A stretch of 64,000 nt of DNA from Algoriphagus chordae (GCF_003254055.1 NZ_QKZT01000002.1:343135-407134), one strand, 5' to 3'; counted from the stretch's first letter, positions 1-9,205 are shown. Numbers and translations: made by a program. The notes: generated by a model not told the origin, from the sequence alone.

Positions 1-237
1 GCCACTTTGAAAGAATAAGGTCGATTTGATCTTCAGGTACATTCACCTTACCAAGACAACTTTAAGAATCAAAAGGCGTAATGCACTTCGAATATTTTAT
101 GAAATTTTATTTCAAACCTGATCAAATAAGCAGAACAAATGATACAAATGAAATTCATTTCCCAAACAATGAATCAGCTATAGGATTAATAAAAGCTTTT
201 GGGCTGGACTGAATTGCTATATTTTAAAAAAGTTAGG

Positions 238-891
238 TTAGAACTTAAAAAAATCGGAAATCAACACGACCAATGTTACTAAACTGCCTACTTTTAAAGA
301 AATCGGGATGATTTTCGGGGCACTATTTTGAGTTTCGATATAAACCGAAATTTCTGCTCTTAAATCCCTTACTGCTAATTCCAAGTGTTTCTTCACAGTT
401 TTTTCGGCAATATCAAGCAATTTGGAAACCTCCTTGATTTTTAGCCCATCATCCTTGATCATTTTGTAGACTAGCCTTCTTTTATGAGGCAATCTATCAA
501 CACAGCCTGCTATTTTATCGCGCAATTCTGAAGCTACTAGTTGCTCCAGAGGCTGGGTATATTCATTGGTTTTAAAATCCTGCAGATCAATTGGAGAAAA
601 TAAACTACTCTTTCTTTTATTCTTTTTTAGCTGATTAAGGCATTGATTTTTTACAGAATAATATAGGTATCCTTCAAAATTATCTATTTCCATTAGTTGT
701 GATTGATTCTGCAAAAGTCTTATAAAGACTTCTGAAACCATATCTTCAGCCTCTTCATAATTTGGTAAAAAACAGGTAGCAAATGTGATCAGTTTTGAAT
801 GATACCTTTTAAAAAGTTCAGTAAAAGCAGCCTTGTCTGAATCCACCGAAATCCTATGTAGTAATAGCTTATTGGAGGACTGAGAGGCCAT
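238..891 (-). CDS. ECF-type RNA polymerase sigma factor
   Basis: 217-aa sigma-70 family protein of the extracytoplasmic function class, which directs RNA polymerase to a small regulon. Region 2 is visible as AEDMVSEVFIRLL at about residues 47-60, and region 4 as a helix-turn-helix around LDIAEKTVKKHLELAVRDLR at about 158-178. After region 4 there is an extra tail of about 30 residues that ends in a hydrophobic stretch (VGSLVTLVVLISDFF), so the C-terminus could be membrane-associated. Bacteroidota ECF genes often sit beside a FecR-type anti-sigma gene; none is recognisable in the 237 bases downstream. It is a single gene and not obviously part of the neighbouring units. The family is certain; the regulon is unknown. 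Confidence 0.9.
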   Translation of the reverse strand: MASQSSNKLLLHRISVDSDKAAFTELFKRYHSKLITFATCFLPNYEEAEDMVSEVFIRLLQNQSQLMEIDNFEGYLYYSVKNQCLNQLKKNKRKSSLFSPIDLQDFKTNEYTQPLEQLVASELRDKIAGCVDRLPHKRRLVYKMIKDDGLKIKEVSKLLDIAEKTVKKHLELAVRDLRAEISVYIETQNSAPKIIPISLKVGSLVTLVVLISDFFKF

Positions 892-1208
892 GGGGATCTG
901 GGTTTATCTATTAAGCATTTTCAATTTGAAACTAACTACTTATAGAATTAGAAAGTATATATCATTTCTAAATCATAAACTCACTAGCTAATCACCACTT
1001 AATATCAGCTGTGTAGAATCCATTTCCATCCTGTACTATAGGGGACGAGACTATAAAAAATAATTCTCTTTATCGATTCCTCAAACCATATTTTATTTGC
1101 TTTATAAAAGTAAAATCATACTAATAACTAGTTTAAGCATGAATTTCCTGATAAAAATTGATCTTGATTCAGAAAGGATAAGGAATCAAGAAAAAACAAG
1201 TTATGCTA
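892..1208. other. Intergenic region, no gene seen
   Basis: AT-rich spacer of 317 bases between the sigma factor start and the end of the VOC gene. It must hold the sigma factor promoter (minus strand) and probably the end of the VOC transcript. I see no ORF, RNA gene or convincing hairpin in it. Confidence 0.5.
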
Positions 1209-1619
1209 CTAGGAAAACACTTCATCTTTATTTGAGAAGGACTTGAATTCTATAGGATTGCCGCTAAAGTCAAATACAAACATAGTCAGCTGCTCTCCCA
1301 CTCCGCCGGCATATCTCTTTTGTGGTTTGATCACAAACTCTATCCCTGCATCTTCCAGCCTTTGTTGAACATCTTCAAATTCTCGGGCTTCCAATAAGCA
1401 TCCGAAATGTGGGATTGGAACCTTAATCCCATCTACTTTCCCGCAGTAATCCAATTCCGGAAAATTGTCACTGATGTGAGCTGAAAGTTGATTCTCGAAG
1501 AAATTAAAATCAAGCCAAGTTTCGGTAGACCTTCTCTCCTCACAGCCCAAAACATCTAGGTAGAATTTACGCGTGGAAGGAATATCTTTTACTTTAAAAG
1601 CAAAATGAAATGCACTCAT
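1209..1619 (-). CDS. VOC (glyoxalase/bleomycin resistance/dioxygenase) family protein
   Basis: 136-aa cytoplasmic protein of the vicinal oxygen chelate superfamily. It starts with the typical AFHFAFKVKDIPSTRKFYLDVLG element, has LDFNFFENQLSAH in the middle, and ends with the FDFSGNPIEFK strand that supplies a metal-ligand Glu in active members. Its length fits a two-beta-alpha-module monomer. It is divergent from an Lrp/AsnC regulator with 131 bases between the two starts, so that regulator may control it. The substrate cannot be read from the sequence; members include glyoxalase I, fosfomycin resistance proteins and ring-cleavage dioxygenases. Confidence 0.85.
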   Translation of the reverse strand: MSAFHFAFKVKDIPSTRKFYLDVLGCEERRSTETWLDFNFFENQLSAHISDNFPELDYCGKVDGIKVPIPHFGCLLEAREFEDVQQRLEDAGIEFVIKPQKRYAGGVGEQLTMFVFDFSGNPIEFKSFSNKDEVFS

Positions 1620-1750
1620 GGGGAAATAAAATTAGAAATGAAACTAAGCAAAATTAGTTTGAAATCGGATTTACATAAAATTGAATCAATTCAAATACTT
1701 TAATTATTCCATAAAATCGTTGATATTTACAAACAAGTAACAACGATTTT

Positions 1751-2188
1751 ATGGCAGACACCTTAGATTTAAAAATATTGGATGAATTGAAGCTGAATTC
1801 TCGGGCTTCCTTCGCAGAAATAGGACGTAAAGTTGGGCTTTCCCCTTCTTCGGCCAGGGAGAGGGTCCAAAGAATGGAGATCTCAGGCCTTATTAAAAAA
1901 TATAGCCTAGAGCTAGATTACACTCATCTCGGAAATTCAATCGAAGCATTTATGTTACTCAAAATTTTTCATGGCAAACTCAAGCAATTCCTGACCATAG
2001 TCCCCAACTATACGGAAATTCAGGAATGCCATAGAATCTTGGGAAGTGACAATATCCATATGAGATTGGTATTAAAGGATCAACTTCACCTGCAGCGTTT
2101 TATTGACTCCATCATGGAATATGGGCATACGACCACCCACTTGATACTGTCAGATATCACTTCCGGTAAAACCAAAAGCATTAAGTAA
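1751..2188 (+). CDS. Lrp/AsnC family transcriptional regulator
   Basis: 145-aa DNA-binding regulator. The N-terminal winged helix (residues 1-60) has the family pattern LDLKILDELKLNSRASFAEI then VGLSPSSARERVQRME. The C-terminal ferredoxin-like RAM/AsnC ligand-binding domain follows (about 65-140), with YTEIQECHRILGSDN corresponding to the usual V-x-E-C-x-x-x-T-G-x-x-D region. Such proteins form octamers and respond to amino acids or related metabolites. It is transcribed divergently from the VOC gene, so the 131-bp shared region is a likely operator for both. It converges with the first sulfatase gene, ending 34 bases from it. Confidence 0.9.
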   Translation: MADTLDLKILDELKLNSRASFAEIGRKVGLSPSSARERVQRMEISGLIKKYSLELDYTHLGNSIEAFMLLKIFHGKLKQFLTIVPNYTEIQECHRILGSDNIHMRLVLKDQLHLQRFIDSIMEYGHTTTHLILSDITSGKTKSIK

Positions 2189-2222
2189 AGGGAATGTGAA
2201 GAAGCTAACCTAACTTCCAAAG

Positions 2223-3740
2223 CTATCTATCCGTTCCAATCACCTTCACCGACTTGCCGTCTGTGCCGCTTGTCCGGGCTTTTTGCTCCACGAAATAGGG
2301 CTGAAAAGTATAGGAAGAGTTCGGGTCCCAGGTGGAATTGTACTTTGGCAACAGCTTCTTCATTTTCCTGATTTTCTTTGCATAGGTTGGGTTACCTGCG
2401 AGATTAGAAAATTCATAGGGATCAATCGTATGGTCGTACAATTCTTCAGTCCCATCTTCATATTGAATGTACCGAAAACCATCAGCCTTGATTCCATGGT
2501 TATTCATTCCGTAGGTTGTAAGGGCAAATGCCTTTTTCTCATGACTTTTTCCTTGCATGGTTGACACCAGACTTTTACCCTCATTCTTATCATATGCCGG
2601 CAGACCACATAGTTCCAAGAGCGTCGGATAGATTGAGAGCATCTCAGCAGGAGAGTCGATCACTTTTCCCTTTGGTAGAGTTGGAGCGACAAAGAGCAAC
2701 GGGGCTTTGGTGGCAGACTCCCATAAGCCATGCTTGGCAAAAGTCCCTTTCTCCCCCAGTCTATAACCATGGTCTGACCATAGGACAATCACGGTATTGT
2801 CGGCATGCCCGCTTTCCTCCAGTGCATCCATTACCCGTCCGATCTCGTAGTCGACAAAACTGACACATGCTAAGTAGGCTTGGATTATTTTCTTCCATTC
2901 ACCGGATTCAATCGCCCACTCGGTAGAGGGCATCATGGGCAAATCATTGATTTTAAGTCCAACATCCGGAATATCATCGAGATCATTTGACAGGTAAGGA
3001 GCTACCTGAATTTCACTCAGAGGGTGCATGTCAAACCACTTTTGAGGAACATAGAGCGGTACATGTGGTCTCAAAAATCCCAAGCCCATAAAGAAGGGCT
3101 TGTCATATTCCTTGTTTAATCGTTCAATCACCCAATCCACTGATTGATGATCCGGCATCAGGGAATCGTATTCAGGAAAAGCTCCCCAATCGGTACTGGT
3201 ACGTCCATAGTTTTTGCGATCTGAAGTACCATAAGCGTCCCACACATATCGCTCATCAGGCAAAGGTCCAAAACCTTTTTTCCTTCCTCCCGACTCATCA
3301 AAAAGTCCTTCTGGGGCATGGTCATGAAACAACTTTCCGATACCCATGGTATGATAGCCCTGCTCTCTGAAATACTCGGGGAGAAAAGTTATTTCTGAGG
3401 TCGTCGGATTTTCAGATCTGATTTTTTCGTCACTGATCATCCCGTAGACCCCAGTAGTCGAGGGACGCAATCCAGTCATGACCGAAGCCCCTGAAGGACC
3501 GCACAGAGGAGCTTGGCTGTGCGCGTTGGAAAAAAGCACGCCTTTGGCCGCCAGTTTGTCAATATTGGGCGTCTTGGTATGGGAGTAATTATTGAGGACC
3601 CCTATCCAATTATTCAAATCATCAACGGAGATAAACAGGACATTGGGCTTATCCGAAGGCCCGTCGCTTGTTTGCGCTATCGAATCGGACAGCAGACACA
3701 AAAAAAGGAAAAACAGAAGTACTCGTATTATCTTATTCAT
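2223..3740 (-). CDS. Family S1 sulfatase, iduronate-2-sulfatase-like, with an altered maturation motif
   Basis: 505-aa exported sulfatase. A signal peptide covers about residues 1-22 (IIRVLLFFLFLCLL...SIAQ). The alkaline-phosphatase-fold domain begins KPNVLFISVDDL (metal-binding Asp pair) and ends near residue 440; LWSDHGYRLGEKGTFAKHGLWE carries further metal and sulfate ligands, as in iduronate-2-sulfatases. The residue to become formylglycine is Cys80, but the motif reads CGPSG where C-x-P-S/T/A-R is expected, so the Arg at position 84 is Gly. It is the last gene of a sulfatase-rich set, 29 bases after the preceding sulfatase. It probably desulfates an algal oligosaccharide in the periplasm; whether it is active is uncertain because of the Gly. 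Confidence 0.88.
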   Translation of the reverse strand: MNKIIRVLLFFLFLCLLSDSIAQTSDGPSDKPNVLFISVDDLNNWIGVLNNYSHTKTPNIDKLAAKGVLFSNAHSQAPLCGPSGASVMTGLRPSTTGVYGMISDEKIRSENPTTSEITFLPEYFREQGYHTMGIGKLFHDHAPEGLFDESGGRKKGFGPLPDERYVWDAYGTSDRKNYGRTSTDWGAFPEYDSLMPDHQSVDWVIERLNKEYDKPFFMGLGFLRPHVPLYVPQKWFDMHPLSEIQVAPYLSNDLDDIPDVGLKINDLPMMPSTEWAIESGEWKKIIQAYLACVSFVDYEIGRVMDALEESGHADNTVIVLWSDHGYRLGEKGTFAKHGLWESATKAPLLFVAPTLPKGKVIDSPAEMLSIYPTLLELCGLPAYDKNEGKSLVSTMQGKSHEKKAFALTTYGMNNHGIKADGFRYIQYEDGTEELYDHTIDPYEFSNLAGNPTYAKKIRKMKKLLPKYNSTWDPNSSYTFQPYFVEQKARTSGTDGKSVKVIGTDR

Positions 3741-3769
3741 ATCATGGTTCGATAGAGTAATTGAAGTCG

Positions 3770-5473
3770 CTAAGGCTTCTTGATTTTATCCGACTGGGTG
3801 CTAGCATGATAATTTGACAATTCATTGACTTTATCGGGTAAGGAATCAGCCAAATTCACAAGCTCTGTGGGATCATCTTTAATATTGTATAATTCCCAAG
3901 CCCCGCCGTTGAGTCTGACAATTTTGTAATCTCCACTTCTAAACATCCTGAATTTTTCCAGGCCTGACATAAAATAGTCTGGTTCCTTTCGCTCTTCTCC
4001 CAAAAAAACAGGCAATAACGAACTTCCATGAAGCGGTAAAGTAGGATAGCCTTTTATAGAGTCTGGATATTGTATATCCAATAAATCCAAAAATGTAGGG
4101 GCGATATCTACGACATGTCCTGGCTGTTGCGTAATGGTATTGGGCGCTATCTTACCTGGCCAATAAGCTATAAAAGGTGTATGGCTCCCCCCTTCATGGC
4201 CACATTGCTTGTATTGTCGATAAGGCGTGTTTCCTAAGTTCGCCCAGGAGGTACGCAAACTCCAGTAGGAGTCGGCAGGGCCCGGCTGTACATCCGGAAT
4301 CTTGTTTGTGTAAAAGGGACAGGACCCATTATCATTCAAATACATGATCAATGTGTTTTCCAACTTCCCATGCTCCTCGAGCAGCTTCAAAACCCGTCCG
4401 ATATTTTGATCCATACGGTCAACCATTGCAGCATACACCGCCATTTCAAGATCCAGCGAGTCTTTTTGCCCTTCAGACAAGCTATCCCATGGGTAATAAT
4501 CTGTATAATCAGAGATGAACGGTCCACGAGCTTTGTTCAAATTATCCTCCGGCGGACTTAATTTTGCAGACTGTGGGAGCACTCCCAATTTTTGCATTCG
4601 CTCGAAACGATCCTGCCGAAGCTTATCCCACCCTACACGATATTTCCCCCTATACTTTTCTATGTCTTCAGGTCGGGCCTGTAGCGGAAAATGGGCGGCA
4701 TGGTAAGGCAGGTAGAGAAAGAATGGGGCATCCTGTTGAAAGGATTCCTTTAACCATTTCAAAGCATAGTCCGTGATGAAATCCGTCTTATACATCGGCG
4801 ACTTTTCATATTCAATTTCAGTCGCCTTTAATTCCCTTCCTTCAAGAAAAAACGGTTCCTCAAACTCCCCGGAGGGAGGCAAGAAATATTCTGTAGTCGC
4901 CCAAAAATAAAATGAATGGTCGAATACATTCTCTGCCTTACAGTACTCAGGCACCCATGGATCAAAGTGTTCTTTTCCACTCATAATATTCGAGTAGCCT
5001 GCGTTTTTGGTCAAATTTGCCAGGTGTACAGCGCCATTTCCCCCAGTATACAGGCCAGTTAGCAGCGACGATCTAGTGGGATTGCACTTGGCCATATTGT
5101 AAAAAGTAGTGAACCTCAATCCTCCCTCTGCCAAACGATCAAGGTTTGGGGTTTCGATCTCTCCCCCATAAGGGCCAATATCCGAAATACCAATATCGTC
5201 TCCCATTATCAAGATGATATTGGGTCTTTCCTCTTTCTTTTCAGTACAGGAGAAGATTAATAAGGATGAAACCAAAACAGCTAAGATTTTTGTAATGAAT
5301 GTATTGTCGCCGCTGCTAAGCTTGGAACTAAAGTCATCAACCGAATAAAACAGATCGTTCTTTGCCTGATGTGCCTTCAAACGGTTTGTCACATCCATCA
5401 AAAAGAAGCAGGTCAAGGCATCTAGTTTTATATAAATGTATCGCATCATCCCTCTATATAATTTCCTAGTCAA
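3770..5473 (-). CDS. Family S1 sulfatase lipoprotein (arylsulfatase-like)
   Basis: 567 aa as an open frame. The sulfatase domain begins at about residue 83 (RPNIILIMGDDIGISD), with the formylglycine site CNPTR at Cys130, and runs to the C-terminus (DYKIVRLNGGAWELYNIKDDPTE is the usual closing strand). A lipoprotein signal (KILAVLVSSLLIFSC, lipobox Cys76) sits unusually far in, after about 60 residues that do not look like a signal peptide. There is no ATG, GTG or TTG in the right frame just before the signal, so the true start is unclear; only six bases separate the frame start from the upstream stop. It is probably co-transcribed with the toroid protein and the other sulfatases, and acts on sulfated sugars at the membrane or in the periplasm. 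Confidence 0.85.
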   Translation of the reverse strand: MTRKLYRGMMRYIYIKLDALTCFFLMDVTNRLKAHQAKNDLFYSVDDFSSKLSSGDNTFITKILAVLVSSLLIFSCTEKKEERPNIILIMGDDIGISDIGPYGGEIETPNLDRLAEGGLRFTTFYNMAKCNPTRSSLLTGLYTGGNGAVHLANLTKNAGYSNIMSGKEHFDPWVPEYCKAENVFDHSFYFWATTEYFLPPSGEFEEPFFLEGRELKATEIEYEKSPMYKTDFITDYALKWLKESFQQDAPFFLYLPYHAAHFPLQARPEDIEKYRGKYRVGWDKLRQDRFERMQKLGVLPQSAKLSPPEDNLNKARGPFISDYTDYYPWDSLSEGQKDSLDLEMAVYAAMVDRMDQNIGRVLKLLEEHGKLENTLIMYLNDNGSCPFYTNKIPDVQPGPADSYWSLRTSWANLGNTPYRQYKQCGHEGGSHTPFIAYWPGKIAPNTITQQPGHVVDIAPTFLDLLDIQYPDSIKGYPTLPLHGSSLLPVFLGEERKEPDYFMSGLEKFRMFRSGDYKIVRLNGGAWELYNIKDDPTELVNLADSLPDKVNELSNYHASTQSDKIKKP

Positions 5474-5479
5474 ATAATC

Positions 5480-7390
5480 TCAAATCACCGTTATCCTTAA
5501 CTCCACAGCTTGTGTAACAAACTCTGCCTTGATAGGCAGGGCTTCCACGCCGGGCACCATATTGAAAGTCCTGCCTTTCTCTGTTTCTATAATGGTCAGC
5601 GGGACATTTGCTTCAATTTTTACTATGCCCTCAGGCTTGGTAATGATGATCACATGATCCTCTGGCTGTTCGACTGGCTCAGTATTTTTGGAAATAATGG
5701 GGATTGTAAATGAGGTTTGCTGCTTCAATACTTGCCTAGTTTCTGCCTTTATCTGCATGCCCTTCTCAGAACAGAGATAAGTGATCCTAAAGCCAGAAGC
5801 GGAGTCTTGTAAAATCTCCCTGGCTTCATTTTTTAACTTAACATCTCCCCATATGCGGATTTCACCATTTTGATCTTCTGTAGAAAAAGAGGCTGGTAAA
5901 TCATAAAGATTGGTAAACCATTCACCTTCCTGAAAAGTCTCCAAGCGAGGTGTAAGGGCAATGTCTTTTCCGGGAGCATCCTGCTGATTTAAAGGCTCCA
6001 TCAATCTATAAACAGCCAAACTTGCAACACAAAGCAAGCCTACTTTATTATGATAAAGCATTCCTAAAGAATTGCCTGTTGCTTGCCGGAGATCCATTTT
6101 AGGATAATACTCAGCATCATAGGCAGAAACAGTTCCCCTCCAATCTCCCCTTGAAAATAGGACTGTATCCAATTCTTCAAAATATCTTAACCCATCAGCC
6201 TTGGCTCTAGGAAGTGGATTCGATTGATCTATTGTTGGCATTTGATCCCAATGATCCAAGATCACCGCCAGTGATTTGGCATGGGCAAATGTGTGATGGA
6301 CGCAAGGTTTAATCCCATGTGAAAGGTAATGTGGACCACCATGAAGTAATCCATCAGCCGTACATCGTTTGAGTAATTCGGTGTTTTTGAATGCTGCGGT
6401 CCCAAAAGCTAGATTATAACCAGCCATCAGACTAAATGCGGGTTGGCAACCATCACAGGTTCGACTGCCCCAATAGGTCCATTTAAACATTCGCGTGCCC
6501 CAGCTGTTGTCAAAACCTCCATCAGGCAACATAAACTCCATATGACTTGCCAAAGACTTTTGCACCAACTCCAGCAATTCCTCATCCTTTTCATGTAAAG
6601 CATATAAAGCCAAACTATTGAGGGACTCTTCTATATTATAGCCTAAATCCACTCCTGGAAGCCCTTTTTCACTTAGTTTGTGAGCAGAAGGTTTTACCTC
6701 ACCATACAATAATGAATTGGGAGCAGTAAAATACTTTTTTACCTCCGCTGCAAGTTTTTTACTGAGGGCTATGTACTTGGGCTCATCCAGCAAATTCCCA
6801 ATCAGATTCATCGCATAAATATTGGTCGCTCCGTAGTTCACGTTAGTTGCATCGATGGCAGGAAATTTCCTATAAATGAATTCTGCCGCCTCGCCAAGGC
6901 GATCAGTCCAGATCTGTCGACGTCCGGTTGCCAGCAAATCCCCGTGGTATTTCAGAGTCTCCGCCAGCGCTATTGCACCAAATACGGAAGTCCCATTCCA
7001 AGAATTGGGATCTACATCATTCGTCCAACTGCCATCAGGTTGGGAGACATTTTGGCTCCATTCAAACACGGCAATCCCCGCATCCAGGTATTTCTTTTCT
7101 CCAGTTGCCTCAGCCATATAGAAAAAAGGGTAAACAGCATCAGAAACCCTTCCGTGTATGGTTTCGCAAGCTGGGCAATCCAGCAAACCGTGAACGTTAG
7201 GATCAGAAGGATTAATAATTTGAACCTTAATCATCCCATCACACCAATCCTTTAAAAGACTAAAAACCAAAACTCTATATTCTTCTGAGTGAAAAGTGTT
7301 AGGATCTACTTTGGCAAAAAGATTAGCAAATGGCAGCGATAGACCGATGCCAGTCAATGCTGTTGTATGGATAAATTCCCTTCTTTTCAT
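5480..7390 (-). CDS. Secreted (alpha/alpha)-toroid carbohydrate-active protein, family not identified
   Basis: 636-aa protein with a Tat-like leader (MKRREFIHTTALTGIGLSLP). Residues about 30-470 show repeated helix pairs typical of (alpha/alpha)6 toroids, for example GRVSDAVYPFFYMAEATGEK, YLDAGIAVFEW and YNIEESLNSLALYAL. They also have an aromatic, Cys- and His-rich stretch (WTYWGSRTCDGCQPAF, HHTFAHAKS) that may form the active cleft. The last 150 residues look like a beta-sandwich, the layout of many polysaccharide lyases and hydrolases. It lies between two sulfatase genes, so an uronate-containing oligosaccharide is a sensible substrate. The oligosaccharide dehydratase reported from ulvan degradation is one candidate identity, but I cannot confirm it. 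Confidence 0.7.
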   Translation of the reverse strand: MKRREFIHTTALTGIGLSLPFANLFAKVDPNTFHSEEYRVLVFSLLKDWCDGMIKVQIINPSDPNVHGLLDCPACETIHGRVSDAVYPFFYMAEATGEKKYLDAGIAVFEWSQNVSQPDGSWTNDVDPNSWNGTSVFGAIALAETLKYHGDLLATGRRQIWTDRLGEAAEFIYRKFPAIDATNVNYGATNIYAMNLIGNLLDEPKYIALSKKLAAEVKKYFTAPNSLLYGEVKPSAHKLSEKGLPGVDLGYNIEESLNSLALYALHEKDEELLELVQKSLASHMEFMLPDGGFDNSWGTRMFKWTYWGSRTCDGCQPAFSLMAGYNLAFGTAAFKNTELLKRCTADGLLHGGPHYLSHGIKPCVHHTFAHAKSLAVILDHWDQMPTIDQSNPLPRAKADGLRYFEELDTVLFSRGDWRGTVSAYDAEYYPKMDLRQATGNSLGMLYHNKVGLLCVASLAVYRLMEPLNQQDAPGKDIALTPRLETFQEGEWFTNLYDLPASFSTEDQNGEIRIWGDVKLKNEAREILQDSASGFRITYLCSEKGMQIKAETRQVLKQQTSFTIPIISKNTEPVEQPEDHVIIITKPEGIVKIEANVPLTIIETEKGRTFNMVPGVEALPIKAEFVTQAVELRITVI

Positions 7391-7429
7391 TTCAGTCGAA
7401 TTTGTCTAGTTGAGGTTTGATCAGGATAC

Positions 7430-9205
7430 CTAGTTTAAATTTTGTTTGATAACCTGGCTCGGATTGTATCCTATTCTATGGGCTTTTACCCAGATGCTTT
7501 CTACCTCTTCAATATCAATAGGCTCTTGGTATATACTCCAAGTTGGTGATTGTTCACCGTCGGAATTGATCAACTTATATCCTACAGAAGCTCCTTCAGT
7601 AACAGATTGAATTTCAATTTTCCCATTAGTGATCTTAATCTCGGGATCAGCTGTGGAAGGCTTGCTACTTGCGCCAGACCAAAGTCTTTTTATTAATTCC
7701 TGCTCAGGTAAATTAGGTCTGTCACCAATATCCGTGAGCCAGCGATCCATCTCATTGCTCAATTCCTTGAGTTTGTCTTGGTAATTAGGATCTTCAGCGA
7801 GATTATTCAGCTCGTAAGGATCTGCTTCACAATCATATAATTCTTCCTTTGGTTTAGACTTTCGAAACCATTGGGCTTGACTCGCATTCAGTTCTCCGGA
7901 TTCATTCAAGCGTAAAAGCTCCTGCATCGTTGGGATTTGCTCCCGATAAGTCAAAGGCAAGTAATACCCTTGATTCGGACGATAATTTCTGATGTATTTA
8001 AATTGCTTATCACGAACGGCTCGGATGGCATCTGTGACTTCGTCAAAGCGATCAGCAGCACCATGTATGTATTCACGCTTTTCTTTGGACTGGAAATCAC
8101 CTAAAAATGCCTGTCCTTGCATGTAATCCAGTGGTTTTTCACCAATCAATGAAAGGAGTGTCGGCGCAAAATCCACAAAACTAATCAGCTGATCATCTTT
8201 GGATCCAGCTCTCCAAGAATTAGGATAACGGATGATCATAGGTGTATTTAGCCCTGAATCGTAAATCAAACGCTTCTCCCGGGGCAGTGGACCACCGTGA
8301 TCTCCATAGAACACGATAATGGTATTTTCCAGCAATCCATCTTCTTCCAATTGAGCCAGTATTGCTCCCAACTGCCTATCCATTTCAGAAATATTATTGT
8401 AGAGCTTCCACATATCCCGTTGCACTATGGGAGTATTTGGGAGGTAGGGAGGAACCGCAAATTCTTGGTCTTTGGAAACATGAACAGGCGTTTCCGCTTC
8501 GGTCATATTTCCCGGCTCCCATTTGTAAGTGGTATCACCTGAGTGGTAATGTCTCATTTCTATATTTCGGAAACCATAAGGTTCGAAAAGACCTGACTCG
8601 TGGGTAGTGGTAAAGTTAAAAATTGAGTAAAACGGCTGGTCTTCAGCTCTATTTCTCCAATGTGCATAAGGCCCATTTTCGTCCCAAGCTGTGACAGGTG
8701 CTTTAAACTGATAGTCTTCTTTGTAATTATTACTGGTGTAATATCCTTTCTCTCGAAGCAGCTCACTGACCATCTTCACTTTGGGCCCTGGAACAGCTTC
8801 ATATTTTGGAAGTCCAGTCACTTCGGTATAAGAATCAGTTCTCATATGATTGGCTCCTATACTAGAAGGATACATGCCAGTGGCTATTGCGGCTCTACTA
8901 GGTGCGCAGACTCCTGAAGTGGAGTACAAATTGGTGTATATGACTCCCTCTCTAGCTAGACGATTCAAATTCGGAGTAATGGCACTTGAATCTCCAAAAG
9001 CAGGGATATAGGCTCCCATATCTTCGGTCACCAACCATAAAATATTGGGGCGATCAGGGAGAGAATATTCAGATTCATTTGCTTCGAGAGCGGATCCTTT
9101 ACTGGTACATCCGTATGCAAACAGCATGGCAAGCAAAACCAAAATATGATTTTTGACTGCGTAGTCTGTAGAGTTTTTGATAAGATATTTATTTACAAGG
9201 CTCAT
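7430..9205 (-). CDS. Family S1 sulfatase lipoprotein with C-terminal beta domain
   Basis: 591-aa sulfatase. A lipoprotein signal with an extended n-region ends at Cys33 (LVLLAMLFAYGC). The catalytic domain starts RPNILWLVTEDMG; the formylglycine motif CAPSR is intact at Cys100, and FYGDHGGPLPREKR supplies metal ligands. That last motif and the S-S-I-G-x-N-H-M-R-T segment after the formylglycine site resemble heparan N-sulfatase-like members. Residues about 515-590 form a separate small beta domain (ITNGKIEIQSVTEGASVGYKL... WSIYQEPIDI) like the chitobiase/beta-hexosaminidase C-terminal domain often attached to sulfatases. It lies 39 bases upstream of the toroid gene start and 88 bases after the sulfatase-rhamnosidase gene. 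Confidence 0.9.
   Translation of the reverse strand: MSLVNKYLIKNSTDYAVKNHILVLLAMLFAYGCTSKGSALEANESEYSLPDRPNILWLVTEDMGAYIPAFGDSSAITPNLNRLAREGVIYTNLYSTSGVCAPSRAAIATGMYPSSIGANHMRTDSYTEVTGLPKYEAVPGPKVKMVSELLREKGYYTSNNYKEDYQFKAPVTAWDENGPYAHWRNRAEDQPFYSIFNFTTTHESGLFEPYGFRNIEMRHYHSGDTTYKWEPGNMTEAETPVHVSKDQEFAVPPYLPNTPIVQRDMWKLYNNISEMDRQLGAILAQLEEDGLLENTIIVFYGDHGGPLPREKRLIYDSGLNTPMIIRYPNSWRAGSKDDQLISFVDFAPTLLSLIGEKPLDYMQGQAFLGDFQSKEKREYIHGAADRFDEVTDAIRAVRDKQFKYIRNYRPNQGYYLPLTYREQIPTMQELLRLNESGELNASQAQWFRKSKPKEELYDCEADPYELNNLAEDPNYQDKLKELSNEMDRWLTDIGDRPNLPEQELIKRLWSGASSKPSTADPEIKITNGKIEIQSVTEGASVGYKLINSDGEQSPTWSIYQEPIDIEEVESIWVKAHRIGYNPSQVIKQNLN

Noticed and set aside
1..237. Possible start of a FecR-like anti-sigma gene to the left of the sigma factor
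   Set aside because: I could not find an open frame with FecR features; only short frames with stops are present before the window edge.
1020..1050. Word TCCTGTAC seen near 1029 and near 12907 as a shared operator
   Set aside because: There are only two loosely similar sites in front of unrelated genes, and the flanking bases differ; chance is a sufficient explanation.
5480..7390. Assignment to GH88/GH105 unsaturated glucuronyl hydrolases
   Set aside because: The toroid repeats are suggestive, but I do not see the characteristic motifs of those families and the protein is much longer.
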